Shown: positions 17,652-27,374, numbered from the stretch's first letter. The stretch: DNA of 64,000 nt from Solibacteraceae bacterium (GCA_021324015.1 JAJPJX010000141.1:1-64000), one strand, 5' to 3'. The notes: generated from the sequence alone by a model not told the origin. Numbers and translations are program-made.

Positions 17652-18412
17652 TCCTGGACGTGCACGCATACATCGGCAAGTGGCCCTACTGGCCGCTGCC
17701 CTGCGGCAGTCCGGCGGACGTGGTGGGGATAATGGACCGGTGCGGCATCGGCGGCGCGGTGGTCAGTTCCACCCGCGGCTTGTTCGTGAATTGGCCGGAC
17801 GGCAACCGGGAGACAGCGGAAGCGGCCGCGGCGCACGCGGGGCGGCTGATCGCGTTTGCCACCGTGGGCCCGCCCGAGTTGAGTCACGCGCTCCATGCCT
17901 GCGAGTTCCGTTTTACGGAGAGCGCGCCCTTCCGCGGCATCCGGCTCTACCCGCAGTATCACACCTACCATCTGCTCTACGAGCCTTTTGTGGACCAGGT
18001 GTGCGAGGAGGCGGAGGCGCGGCGGTGGCCCGTGCAACTGCCTTTGCGCGTGCTCATGAACTGGGGCATGCCCATGCTGGACCTGGGCTGGATGGCCGCG
18101 CTGGTGGAGCGGCATCCCCGGGTGCCGTGGATCCTGACCGGGCTGAACTACTTTCACGAGCTGCGCGTGGGTTTGGCGCTGATGCGCCGCTTCGCGGACG
18201 TGCACCTGGAAACCTCCTGCATCCAGGGCTTCCAGGCCATCGCCAAGATCGTGGCGGAGTGCGGCAGTGAGCGGCTGCTGTTCGGCAGCGGGCTGCCGCT
18301 GCAGAACGCCGCCGCCGGGGTGAGCAAGATTGAACACGCAGCCATCCGCGACGCCGACCGCGAGGCTATTTTCGGGGGCAACGCGCGCCGGCTGCTGGAT
18401 CTTCGGGATTAA
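17648..18412 (+). CDS. Amidohydrolase-like protein with degenerate active site
   Basis: 254 residues, the same fold and domain order as the preceding gene but stripped of its metal site. The HxH is H6-A-Y8, the lysine is R99 ('GIRLYP'), the two later histidines are replaced ('VQLPLRV', 'LTGLNYF'), and the essential aspartate is Gly ('FGSGLP', 213-215). Structural motifs such as 'LLFG' and 'GGNARRLLDL' are kept, so it is a folded protein rather than a decaying one. It is probably a non-catalytic partner, possibly forming a heterodimer with the coupled upstream enzyme (4-nt overlap). That is inference. Confidence 0.82.
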   Translation: MILDVHAYIGKWPYWPLPCGSPADVVGIMDRCGIGGAVVSSTRGLFVNWPDGNRETAEAAAAHAGRLIAFATVGPPELSHALHACEFRFTESAPFRGIRLYPQYHTYHLLYEPFVDQVCEEAEARRWPVQLPLRVLMNWGMPMLDLGWMAALVERHPRVPWILTGLNYFHELRVGLALMRRFADVHLETSCIQGFQAIAKIVAECGSERLLFGSGLPLQNAAAGVSKIEHAAIRDADREAIFGGNARRLLDLRD

Positions 18413-18418
18413 ACGAAC

Positions 18419-19447
18419 ATGGACGAAATCCGCATCGGAATTATCGGTTCCGGTTTCATGGGGCGCACCAACGCGGAGACGGCGACGCGCTACCTGCCGG
18501 GCGCCAGGCTGATCGCCGTGGCGGGCGGAAGCCGCGCGGCGCAACTGGCGTCCGATTACGGCGTGGCGTGCGAACCCTCGGCTGCAAAGCTGATCGAGCG
18601 GCGCGATATTGACGCGGTCCTGATCAGCACGCCGCACAGCGAGCACGCCGCGCAGGCGTTGCTGGCAGCCGAGGCCGGCAAACACATTCTGCTCGATAAG
18701 CCTATGGCCACCAGCGTGGCCGATTGCGACCGCCTGATCGGGACAGCGCGCCGCGCCGGCGTCAACCTGATGATCATGTTCGGCCAGCGCTTCCGGCTGG
18801 TGAACCGGGAGGCGTACCGGCTGATCCGCGAGGGGGCGATCGGGCGCATCCGCATGATCCACGCCTTCACGCTGAATCCGGGCGGCCTGGGCTCGCTGCC
18901 GCCCTGGCAGAGCCGCCCGGAGAACCTGGGCACGTTTTTCGCGCACGGGGTCCACAATATCGACCTGGTGCGCTGGTTCACCGGGGAGGAGGCGCAGACG
19001 GTTTCCGCCCGCGTGCGGCGGGAGCAGCCTTCGGGCAACGAGGTCTCCACCATGGCCGTGCTGGGGATGCGCGGCAGCGCCATGGCCAGCCTGTGGGTAA
19101 GCTGGGAGGTGCCCTCGCCCGGCTTCGCGCGCAGCGGATTTTCGGCGCAGGTGGTGGGCGATGCGGGCCTGCTGGACCTGGATGCCTACGGAACGCTGCG
19201 CCTGGGGCGCAACGGAGAGTGGACTACCGTGTGCGAGCAGGCGCCGATCGACTGGAAAGGCAAGGGCATGCTGGATCCGGCGCGCATGGAGGCCTACTCT
19301 TTGCAGGGGCAGGAATTCCTGAACAGCATCCGGGAGCGCCGCCGCCCCGCAGTCACCGGAGAGGACGGCCGCGCAGCGGTGGCCATCGCGCTGGCCGCGT
19401 ATCAATCCTCCGAGGAGCAGCGTACCATTCGTTTGGGGGAACCATGA
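18419..19447 (+). CDS. Gfo/Idh/MocA family oxidoreductase
   Basis: 342 residues. The N-terminal Rossmann domain has 'GIIGSGFMG' (residues 7-15) for NAD(P), followed by 'AGKHILLDKPMAT', the conserved lysine-proline of the active site. The C-terminal alpha/beta domain includes 'GVHNIDLVRWFTG', the usual site of the catalytic histidine. Enzymes of this family oxidise or reduce sugar hydroxyls. Spacing to the neighbours is 6 nt upstream and a 4-nt overlap downstream. With the DegT gene beside it, a keto-sugar/amino-sugar interconversion is plausible. Confidence 0.92.
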   Translation: MDEIRIGIIGSGFMGRTNAETATRYLPGARLIAVAGGSRAAQLASDYGVACEPSAAKLIERRDIDAVLISTPHSEHAAQALLAAEAGKHILLDKPMATSVADCDRLIGTARRAGVNLMIMFGQRFRLVNREAYRLIREGAIGRIRMIHAFTLNPGGLGSLPPWQSRPENLGTFFAHGVHNIDLVRWFTGEEAQTVSARVRREQPSGNEVSTMAVLGMRGSAMASLWVSWEVPSPGFARSGFSAQVVGDAGLLDLDAYGTLRLGRNGEWTTVCEQAPIDWKGKGMLDPARMEAYSLQGQEFLNSIRERRRPAVTGEDGRAAVAIALAAYQSSEEQRTIRLGEP

Positions 19448-20697
19448 CGTTCGCCGTTGGAGAGAAACTGGCCCTCTTGGGCGGGACGAAGGCGATTCAC
19501 GATCCTCTGCCGACCTTCTCGCAGAGCGCGGGCCGGACCTTCGGACCGGAAGAAGAGGCACTGCTTCTGAGCGCCCTGCGTTCCGGTTGTTTGAGCCGGA
19601 ACGGAGGCACCCTGGTAAAGCGGCTGGAGGCGGAGTTCGCCGCGGCGCTTGGCACGCGATACGCCGCGGCCTGCTCGCACGGCAGCGCGGCCGTCCACCT
19701 GGCCGTGGCGGCGCTCGACCCGGAACCCGGAGACGAGTTCATCGTTCCGCCGATCACCGACCTGGGCTCGATTGTCCCGGTGCTGTGGCAGAACTGCGTG
19801 CCGGTTTTCGCGGACGTGGATCGCCGCACCATGACGCTCGACCCGGCCGATGCGGCGCGCCGCATCACGCCGCGGACCCGGGCCATCATCGCCGTGCACC
19901 TGGCAGGTCAACCCTGCGACATGGGCGGGCTGCGCGCGCTGGCCGAGAGGCGCCGCCTGGTGTTGATCGAGGACTGCGCACAGGCCTACTGGGCCGAGTA
20001 CCAGGGTCAGCGAGTGGGCACGATCGGAGACATGGCGTGCTTCAGCTTACAGCAGAGCAAGCACATCACCAGCGGCGAAGGGGGCCTGCTGGCGACCTCG
20101 AACGCGGAGTACGCGGGCCGCGCGGAGTTGTTTGCCGACAAGGCCTGGCCGCGCCATCCGCCAGTGCTGGGCTCCTCGCGCTTCCTGTTTCTGGCGCAGA
20201 ACTACCGCATGACCGAGTTGCAGGCGGCCGTGGCGTTGGGGCAGCTTCCGAAAGTCGCCGCCGTGGTGGAGCGCCGGCGTGAGCGCGCGCAGCAACTCAG
20301 CCGCCTGATTGCGGGCATTCCGGGCGTCCAACCGCCCCACGTGCCCGAGGGCACGCGGCCTTCGTATTGGCTGTACATGCTGCACGTGGCGGGGAGGGCG
20401 GCGGAGTTCGGCGAAGCGCTCGCGGCCGAGGGCGTTCCCTGCTGGCCGCGGTACATCGTGGATCCGCTCTACCGCTCGCCGATTTTCGCCGAGCGAAAAA
20501 CCTACGGCACCTCCGGCTTCCCCTTCTCCCAGTGGCCGGGCCAGGATTTCCATCCCGGCTTGTGCCCCAACGCCGAGGCCGCGCTCTCCGGAGTTATCGC
20601 CATTCATTGGAACGAGAATTACACCGCATCGCAGGTGGAGCAGATCGCCTCGGCTATCGCCAAGGTTGCCGATCATTACCGAAGCGGGAACGCATGA
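19444..20697 (+). CDS. DegT/DnrJ/EryC1/StrS family PLP aminotransferase
   Basis: 417 residues. The PLP lysine is K206 in 'QQSKHITSGEGG', with 'HGSAAVHLAV' for phosphate binding and 'EDCAQAY' for the ring. Family members transaminate keto-sugars, usually in biosynthesis of amino-sugars or of AHBA. Here the setting is catabolic-looking (IclR, symporter, amidohydrolases), so the enzyme may run toward deamination. The open frame extends far upstream, but ATG 19444 overlaps the preceding stop (ATGA) and begins the family N-terminus. It overlaps the next gene by 4 nt. Confidence 0.92.
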   Translation: MTFAVGEKLALLGGTKAIHDPLPTFSQSAGRTFGPEEEALLLSALRSGCLSRNGGTLVKRLEAEFAAALGTRYAAACSHGSAAVHLAVAALDPEPGDEFIVPPITDLGSIVPVLWQNCVPVFADVDRRTMTLDPADAARRITPRTRAIIAVHLAGQPCDMGGLRALAERRRLVLIEDCAQAYWAEYQGQRVGTIGDMACFSLQQSKHITSGEGGLLATSNAEYAGRAELFADKAWPRHPPVLGSSRFLFLAQNYRMTELQAAVALGQLPKVAAVVERRRERAQQLSRLIAGIPGVQPPHVPEGTRPSYWLYMLHVAGRAAEFGEALAAEGVPCWPRYIVDPLYRSPIFAERKTYGTSGFPFSQWPGQDFHPGLCPNAEAALSGVIAIHWNENYTASQVEQIASAIAKVADHYRSGNA

Positions 20698-22475
20698 AGC
20701 CCTGGATTCCGATCGCCGCCGCCGCGGCCTGTGTGATTTGGGCCGCGCCGCAACCCAAGCCGGCGAGCCTGCCGTGGTACATGCGGGAGACGGCCATGAC
20801 GGCCGGCGCGCGGCTCACGTTCCTGGAGAAATCCTGGTGGCCGCGGGCTAAGGCGCTGGCCGAAGGCGAGAGCTTCACGCTGGACCTCAACCAGGACGGC
20901 CGCCCGGACACGCTGATCGAGCGAAAAGACGGCAACCTCATCGAGGTGATCGACGACAGCGGCAGCGCGGACCGGATCGACAACCAGGCCAGCGCGGCCT
21001 ACGTGGTCAGCCTGAAGGGCACCGGCCTGGTGGACCGCATGGTGGTCTACATCGACAACAACGGCGACGGGAAGGCGGATGAGACCGAGTTCCGCCACTA
21101 CCAGGACGGCTATCTCCGCTACGCCTGGTTCAGCGAGGATTACGACAACACCGGGGGCCCGGTGTTCGGCATGCAGAACTGGAGTTACGCGGGCACCAAC
21201 AATCCGGACAACCGCTTCCGCGGGAACATGATGATCTACCTGAACAAGTACGATCCGGAAACCCGCGCCTGGGTGCCGCTCTCCGAGTGCCCGTTTGCGT
21301 TCTGGGACTTCAACCACGACGGGCGCAGCGACGTGGTGCTGCGGGTGAGCGCCGCGCCACTCGCGAGCAATACGGGCAAGGACTCCGACTACGCCAACAA
21401 TTATCAGTACATGTGGGCGCCGAAGGCCACGCCGCTGGCCGAGACCGGCAACATGAACGTGCGCTACAGCTACAACATCGACCCGGAGCCGCGCCGGGAG
21501 CCCTTCAACAAGCCGCACTATAACTTCGGCTTCAACATGGTGGGAGCCCAGCCGTACAACTATCCGCACATGACCTATACCAACCCGCGGCGGCGTCCCC
21601 CGCAGACCGTGGTGCGGATCCCGTGGAAAGACGGAATGGCGGTGGCGCTCGATTACCCCGCCCAGAGCACCGGATTCAGTTGGAACGAGGCGCACGACGT
21701 GTGGCGCTGGGAGGGCCAGTTCTGGATCTTCGAGCGCGAATACATGCCCAATACCGGCGGCCCCACCATGCGCTGGAACATGCGGCGCGAGTATTCGGCG
21801 GACCCCGCCAGCCGGCGCAAGCTGTACTACTCCGAGGTGGACCAGCGCTATCACCTCTTCGGCGCGCGCGAAGGGTGGCTGGAAGCCGGCCACCTGGTGA
21901 ACAACTCCAAGGACCTGGAGTTCCGCTATTTCGACAGCAATGGCGACGGCTACCTGGACACCTTCGAGGTTTTCCTGGGCTCGAACCCCGTGCCGGTGCG
22001 CGTGAGCCGGGTGAGCGACCCCCGCGCCCGCCCGGTGACGTTGACGCGCGAGTTCCTGCAGGAGGACTACAACCAGCGCGTGCTGCCGCGCGCCATCGAG
22101 GAGAACCGGCAGTTGATCGCTTCTCTGAAGAATGTCGCCCAATCCGATCTGGCGGCGGCGTACGAAGCCGAAGCCGGCAAGACCGAATACCTGGAGCGGC
22201 GGCGTTATTGCCTGGATATCGCGCGGGAGCTGTACTTCTTGAAGGCGCGGGATTTCTTCTACACGCGCAACGCCGCCGGAGCGTATCCCAACCTGGAGGC
22301 GAGCCGCAAAGCCGCCAGGCTGCTCACGCCCGGGCCCGTGGAGGGAGGCTACACGCTGGGCGATTCGCTCAAGTATTGGACCGAGGCCAGGCGGATCGAG
22401 CAGTTCGTGGAGGCCTACGCCAACGGCAGGTTCGACGAGGCCAAACGCCTGGTGGACCAACTGCGGGCCGAATAG
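20694..22475 (+). CDS. Secreted protein with calcium-loop (EF-hand-like) motifs, unknown function
   Basis: 593 residues with a leader ('WIPIAAAAACVIWAAPQ'). Four Asp/Asn-rich loops of the dockerin/EF-hand kind are visible: 'LNQDGRPD', 'DNNGDGKADETE', 'DFNHDGRSD' and 'DSNGDGYLD'. Between them are Tyr/Trp-rich strands ('FNKPHYNFGFNMVG', 'PNTGGPTMRWNMRREY'). The C-terminal 170 residues are helical. I do not recognise the family. ATG 20694 overlaps the DegT stop by 4 nt, so the protein belongs to the operon and may be its extracellular binding or hydrolytic component. Many aromatic residues would suit carbohydrate binding. Confidence 0.7.
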   Translation: MKPWIPIAAAAACVIWAAPQPKPASLPWYMRETAMTAGARLTFLEKSWWPRAKALAEGESFTLDLNQDGRPDTLIERKDGNLIEVIDDSGSADRIDNQASAAYVVSLKGTGLVDRMVVYIDNNGDGKADETEFRHYQDGYLRYAWFSEDYDNTGGPVFGMQNWSYAGTNNPDNRFRGNMMIYLNKYDPETRAWVPLSECPFAFWDFNHDGRSDVVLRVSAAPLASNTGKDSDYANNYQYMWAPKATPLAETGNMNVRYSYNIDPEPRREPFNKPHYNFGFNMVGAQPYNYPHMTYTNPRRRPPQTVVRIPWKDGMAVALDYPAQSTGFSWNEAHDVWRWEGQFWIFEREYMPNTGGPTMRWNMRREYSADPASRRKLYYSEVDQRYHLFGAREGWLEAGHLVNNSKDLEFRYFDSNGDGYLDTFEVFLGSNPVPVRVSRVSDPRARPVTLTREFLQEDYNQRVLPRAIEENRQLIASLKNVAQSDLAAAYEAEAGKTEYLERRRYCLDIARELYFLKARDFFYTRNAAGAYPNLEASRKAARLLTPGPVEGGYTLGDSLKYWTEARRIEQFVEAYANGRFDEAKRLVDQLRAE

Positions 22476-22499
22476 CCGGCCGCGGCATTTCAGGAAACA

Positions 22500-24212
22500 A
22501 TGAACAGTCTGCACCTCACCTTCCCCGACTACGTGGTGATCGTGGGGTATTTCCTGGTGGTGCTCTGGGTGGGCTTTTACTTCAGGAAGCACCAGGAAGC
22601 AGCTAGCGATTATTTCGCCGCCGGCCGGCAGATTCCGTGGTGGCTGGCCGGAATCTCGCATTACATGTCGAGTTTCAGCGCCTTCTCGTTCATTGCCTAC
22701 TCGCAGACGGCGTATTCCTACGGCTGGGTGGCTGTCACGCTGTTCTGGGTCACCATGCCAGCTTGCGTGCTGGGCGGCCTGATCTTTGCGCGGCGCTGGC
22801 GCCGGGCACGGGTCATCACTCCGGTCGAGTTTCTGGAGCGGCGCTTCAATTCCGCGCTGCGCCAGCTTTTCGCCTGGGCGGGCATCCCAGTCAAGATCTT
22901 CGACGACGCGCTCAAGATCTTTGCCACCGGGCTGTTTTTGGCACTCGGGGTAGGTATGGAACTCAAGTCCGCGATTCTGCTCTGCGGCGTGGTCATGGTG
23001 ACCTACACGTTCCTGGGCGGGCTGTGGGCGCTGGTGGTGACCGATTACGTGCAGTTCCTGATGAAGATGATGGCCATCGGCCTGCTGTTTCCGTTGGCGG
23101 TCTGGAAGGCGGGCGGCCTGAGGGCCTCGCTCAGCGGCCTGCCGCCCGGGTTCTTCCACCTGAGCGGCGGCCCCTACGGCTGGACCTACATTCTGGGCTT
23201 CACGCTGCTGATGATCATCAGTTACAACGGCTCGTGGGCCCTGGCGCAGAAGTATTACTCGGTGCCGGACGAGCGCGCCGCGAGCAAGGCCGCGTACCTG
23301 GCCGCCGGGCTCAACTTCTTCGGCGCGCCGCTGATGATGCTGCCGGCCATCATCGGCCGCCACCTGCTGCCGGACCTGGTGGCGCAGCATCGCACGGCGG
23401 ACACCTACGTCCTGCTGGTCCTGGAGCTGTTGCCGGTGGGCATGATCGGCGTGATCGTGGCGGCCATGTTCTCGGCCACCATGGCCACGGTCAGCGCTGA
23501 TCTGAATGCCATCGCCAGCGTGCTGACCAAGGATGTCTACCAGCGGATGATGAATCCGAAGGCTTCGGAAGCGGCGCTGCTGCGGGTGGGCCGGGCGTCC
23601 ACTCTGGCGCTGGGCGGGCTGGTGGTGGCGCTGAGCCTGTGGGTTGCCCTGAGCCACTCCGAATCGCTGTTTCACGTGATGGTGACGGCCTTTGGGCTGC
23701 TGCTCGCCCCGGCACTGCTACCGCTGCTCGCCGGGCTGACGGTGCGCTGGCTCACGTGGAAGGGAGCGCTGGCAGGCTTCGTGGCGGGCCTGGGCACCGG
23801 CCTGATCACGCTCTCGATCAAGACCTGGTATCTGCCCAAATTGCCGGGCATCTCGCCGCAGTTCGCCAACTTCACCTTTGAAGGCATCTCCATTCTGATC
23901 AACCTGGGAGCCGCGTGCGCGGCCATGTGGATCGGGAGCCGCTGGGTGAAGGCCGGCCCCGGCGAGCCAGAGCGGATCCGGGAGTTTTTCGCGGCCCTGG
24001 ACCAGCCGGTCACCGCCAAGGAGGCCGGCGAGCCGCGTGCCATCGCGCCGCTGAAGGCCATCGGCGGCCCCACCATGGTGGTGGGGGTTCTGCTGGTGAT
24101 TGCGGCGCTGTTTGTTCCGGCGGCGTCGGCCAGGACCATCGACCTGGCAATGGGCGCCGGCCTGGCCTTGCTGGGCCTGGCCCTGCATCAGCGGCAACGC
24201 GGACGCGTGTAG
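22500..24212 (+). CDS. Sodium:solute symporter (SSS) family transporter
   Basis: 570 residues with about 14 membrane helices. Family features include 'DYFAAGRQIPWWLAGISHYMS' (helix 1-2), 'FLGGLWALVVTDYVQF' and 'FSATMATVSADLNAIASVLTKD', the sodium-site region. SSS proteins couple Na+ to uptake of sugars, sialic acids, amino acids or carboxylates. A ribosome binding site (CAGGAAACA) precedes the ATG. Being in the middle of the operon, it is the likely importer for whatever the upstream enzymes convert. The last 100 residues hold extra helices. Confidence 0.92.
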   Translation: MNSLHLTFPDYVVIVGYFLVVLWVGFYFRKHQEAASDYFAAGRQIPWWLAGISHYMSSFSAFSFIAYSQTAYSYGWVAVTLFWVTMPACVLGGLIFARRWRRARVITPVEFLERRFNSALRQLFAWAGIPVKIFDDALKIFATGLFLALGVGMELKSAILLCGVVMVTYTFLGGLWALVVTDYVQFLMKMMAIGLLFPLAVWKAGGLRASLSGLPPGFFHLSGGPYGWTYILGFTLLMIISYNGSWALAQKYYSVPDERAASKAAYLAAGLNFFGAPLMMLPAIIGRHLLPDLVAQHRTADTYVLLVLELLPVGMIGVIVAAMFSATMATVSADLNAIASVLTKDVYQRMMNPKASEAALLRVGRASTLALGGLVVALSLWVALSHSESLFHVMVTAFGLLLAPALLPLLAGLTVRWLTWKGALAGFVAGLGTGLITLSIKTWYLPKLPGISPQFANFTFEGISILINLGAACAAMWIGSRWVKAGPGEPERIREFFAALDQPVTAKEAGEPRAIAPLKAIGGPTMVVGVLLVIAALFVPAASARTIDLAMGAGLALLGLALHQRQRGRV

Positions 24213-24221
24213 AATAACAGC

Positions 24222-27200
24222 GTGTTCCGCGCTGTCCTTCTGCTGCTGCTCGGGCTGGCCTCGGCGCCGGCCGAGGTGCGCTTCAACCGCGATATCCGCC
24301 CCATCATGTCGGACACCTGCTTCCGCTGCCACGGGCCGGACAAGAACGCGCGCATGGCGGGCATGCGCCTGGACATTCGGGATGAGGCGCTGAAGCCCAC
24401 GCGCTCCGGTGTGACTCCCATCGTGCCAGGCGATCCCGAAAAGAGCGCCATCATCCAGCGCATCTTCTCGCCGAGCCCGGCGCGCATCATGCCGCCGCAG
24501 TTCGCGCACAAGGAACTCACCGCAAAGCAAAAGGAACTGATCCGCCAATGGGTGGCCGAGGGCGCCAAATACGAGGGTCACTGGGCCTACCAGCCGGTGG
24601 TGCGGGCGGCGCCGCCGGAGACCGCCAACCGGGCGCTGGTGCGCAATCCGATCGATGCGTTCATCCAGGCGCGCCTCGAGCGCGAAGGTCTACCGCCCTC
24701 GCCCGAAGCCGGCCGGCGCACGCTCATCCGGCGGGTCACGCTGGATCTCACCGGAGTGCCGCCCACTATCCAGGAGGTGAACGAGTTCCTGGCGGATACC
24801 TCCCCGAACGCGTACGAAAAGGTGGTGGACCGCCTGCTGGCCTCGCCGCGCTACGCGGAGATGCGCGCGCTGCGCTGGCTGGACGCGGTGCGCTACGCGG
24901 ATACTTGCGGTTTCCACGGCGACAACGCTTACCCGATCTGGCCCTACCGGGACTACGTGCTGCGCGCCTTCCGCGACAACAAGCCATTCGACGTCTTCAC
25001 GCGCGAGCAGCTTGCGGGCGACCTGCTGCCGGACGCCGGTATCGAGCAGAAGGTGGCCTCGGCGTATAACCGCCTGAACCGCACCTCCGCGGAGGGCGGC
25101 ATCCAGCCCAAGGAATACCTGGCGAAATACGCGGCCGACCGCGTGCGCACAGTGAGCACGGTGTGGCTGGGCAGCACGGTGGGCTGCGCCGAATGCCACG
25201 ACCACAAGTTCGATCCCTTCACGGCGCGGGAATTCTATTCGCTGAAAGCCTTCTTCGCCGATGTCAAGGAGACGGGCCTGGTGCCGGACCGCGGCCCCAA
25301 GGCATGGGGCACGCAGATGCTGCTGCCGAGCGGCGCGCAGCGCGAAGAACTCGAGGCCATCGAGGGGCAGCTTGCCCGGGCGCGGCAGAACCTGGATCGG
25401 AAGACCGAAGCCTTCGAAGCCGGGCAGCAAGCTTGGGAGAAGGAAATGCTGCGGCGCCTGGGAGCCGGCGAGTTCGCCTGGCGCTACCAGCGCCCGCTCA
25501 CGGCCGCCTCGGCCAACGGCGCGAAATTGACTATCTACAACGAGGAGCTTGTGGACCGCAGCTACCAGGTGGAGGCCACGATTGTCTCCGACCGGCAGCC
25601 CGGGCACGGCATGGTGGTGGCGAGCGGCCCGAACCCCGACAACGAAACCTACACCGTGACTTTCCGGCCCGGAGAAGGCACGTGGACCGCGCTGGGGATC
25701 GAGGTGGTGCAGGACGAGAGGCTGCCGGGTGGGCGATACGCGCGCGGCGGGGAGCACCTGCTGCTCACCGGGGTGGAAGCGGAGGTGAGCGGCGGCCCGG
25801 AGGCGGACCGGCGGCTGGAGTTCGCCACCGCGACCTCGAACGTGGCCATTCCGGCGCCCGAGTATCCGCCTTTGGCCGTGCTGGACAACGACCCGCAGAC
25901 CGGCTGGGGCACCGTGAATTCGAGTGATGGCGGCAACCTGATGCTGGCCCTGCGCTTTTCCGGGAAGCTGAGTACGCAGGCCGGCTCGGTGGTGACGGTC
26001 CGCCTGCGGCACGATTCGCCGGAACTGCGGCGCGCCACCATCGGCCGGTTTCGCGTGGCGCTTTCCTCCGCGGAGCATCCCATCGCGGACCCGGAAATGG
26101 TGAGTAAAGCGCTGCGCAAGGCGGAAGCCGATCGCAAGGAGGAACAGCAGAGCGTCATTCGCGAGTGCCTGCAATGGACCACGCCGGACCTGGAGCCGGC
26201 CGCCGCGGAAGTGGACCGCCTGGAGGCCCGGGAAGGCCTGCTCAAGGCGCAGATTCCGCCGGTCGTAGTGACGCAAGCCACCGAGCCGGCGGTGACCCGC
26301 ATTCTGCCGCGGGGCAACTGGATGGACGACTCCGGCCTGGTAGTGAACCCGGCCATTCCCGCCGCCTTCGGCACTCTGGCTACCGGCGGGGGCCGCGCCA
26401 CGCGCCTGGATCTGGCCAACTGGATCGTTTCGCCGGAAAACCCCCTCACGGCGCGCGCCTTCGTCAACCGGCTGTGGCGCGAGTTTTTCGGCGCGGGCAT
26501 CACGAAGACGCTGGACGATCTGGGATCGCAGGGAGAGTGGCCCACCAATCCGGAACTGCTCGACTGGCTGGCCAGCGAGTTCATGCACCCCGAGTGGGAA
26601 GCCGCCGGCGCGCACGCGTGGGACGTGCGACACGTGATCCGAACGATCGTCACCAGCTACACCTACCGGCAATCCTCGCGGAGCACGCCGCAACTGGAGG
26701 AGCGCGACCCGGACAACCGCCTGTATGCGCGGCAGAGCCGTTTCCGGGTGGACGCCGAGGTAGTGCGCGATGTCGCGCTTTCAGTTTCCGGGTTGCTGAA
26801 AGAGAAGTTCGGCGGCCCCAGCGTGAAGCCTTACCAGCCGGAGGGCTACCTGGCGGCGCTGAACTTCCCCAAGCGCGAGTATTCGGCCAGCCGCGGCGAC
26901 GACTTGTACCGGCGCGGCCTGTATACCTTCTGGCAGCGTACCTTCCTGCATCCCAGCCTGGCGGCCTTCGACGCGCCCACGCGCGAGGAATGCACGGTCA
27001 ACCGGGTCAACTCCAACACGCCGCTCCAGGCCCTGGTGCTGCTGAACGACCCGATCTATGTGGAAGCCGCGCGCGTGTTCGCCGCGCGCATTTTCGAGGA
27101 GGGCGGCGGCAGCCTGGAAAAGCGCATTGACTGGGCCTTTCTGCGCTCGGTGAGCCGCCCGGCTGCGCCGGAAGAGCGGCGGGTGCTGGTGGATCTGTAC

Positions 27201-27365
27201 CGCAAGGAACTGGCGCGCTACCGTGCCGCGCCCGCCGACGCCGTGGCGCTGGTCGAAACCGGGGAGGCTCCGGCGGCGGCGAAACGCAAGCCGGCCGAGG
27301 TGGCAGCCATGACCACGGTGGCCCGCGCCATCCTGAACATGCACGAGACGATCACGAGGAATTGA
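24222..27365 (+). CDS. Secreted PSCyt1/DUF1549/DUF1553 cytochrome protein
   Basis: 1047 residues with a signal peptide. An N-terminal planctomycete cytochrome c domain has C33-FRC-H37 and 'RIMPPQF'. DUF1549 (about 140-350) begins 'NPIDAFIQARLEREGLPPSPE' and contains a second CxxCH (322-326, 'CAECHDHKFDPF'). A central beta-rich region (about 430-620) includes 'VLDNDPQTGWGTVN', like a carbohydrate-binding jelly roll. DUF1553 closes the protein ('PLTARAFVNRLWREFFGAGI', 'NSNTPLQALVLLNDP'). The biochemical role of the family is unknown. It is paired 9 nt upstream of a DUF1501 gene, as is usual. GTG start, with TAGAAT 6 nt in front. Confidence 0.9.
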   Translation: MFRAVLLLLLGLASAPAEVRFNRDIRPIMSDTCFRCHGPDKNARMAGMRLDIRDEALKPTRSGVTPIVPGDPEKSAIIQRIFSPSPARIMPPQFAHKELTAKQKELIRQWVAEGAKYEGHWAYQPVVRAAPPETANRALVRNPIDAFIQARLEREGLPPSPEAGRRTLIRRVTLDLTGVPPTIQEVNEFLADTSPNAYEKVVDRLLASPRYAEMRALRWLDAVRYADTCGFHGDNAYPIWPYRDYVLRAFRDNKPFDVFTREQLAGDLLPDAGIEQKVASAYNRLNRTSAEGGIQPKEYLAKYAADRVRTVSTVWLGSTVGCAECHDHKFDPFTAREFYSLKAFFADVKETGLVPDRGPKAWGTQMLLPSGAQREELEAIEGQLARARQNLDRKTEAFEAGQQAWEKEMLRRLGAGEFAWRYQRPLTAASANGAKLTIYNEELVDRSYQVEATIVSDRQPGHGMVVASGPNPDNETYTVTFRPGEGTWTALGIEVVQDERLPGGRYARGGEHLLLTGVEAEVSGGPEADRRLEFATATSNVAIPAPEYPPLAVLDNDPQTGWGTVNSSDGGNLMLALRFSGKLSTQAGSVVTVRLRHDSPELRRATIGRFRVALSSAEHPIADPEMVSKALRKAEADRKEEQQSVIRECLQWTTPDLEPAAAEVDRLEAREGLLKAQIPPVVVTQATEPAVTRILPRGNWMDDSGLVVNPAIPAAFGTLATGGGRATRLDLANWIVSPENPLTARAFVNRLWREFFGAGITKTLDDLGSQGEWPTNPELLDWLASEFMHPEWEAAGAHAWDVRHVIRTIVTSYTYRQSSRSTPQLEERDPDNRLYARQSRFRVDAEVVRDVALSVSGLLKEKFGGPSVKPYQPEGYLAALNFPKREYSASRGDDLYRRGLYTFWQRTFLHPSLAAFDAPTREECTVNRVNSNTPLQALVLLNDPIYVEAARVFAARIFEEGGGSLEKRIDWAFLRSVSRPAAPEERRVLVDLYRKELARYRAAPADAVALVETGEAPAAAKRKPAEVAAMTTVARAILNMHETITRN

Positions 27366-27374
27366 GGGATACCC

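Noticed and set aside
18724-19443. N-terminal extension of the DegT open frame
   Set aside because: It is an out-of-frame reading of the Gfo/Idh gene; the family start is ATG 19444.
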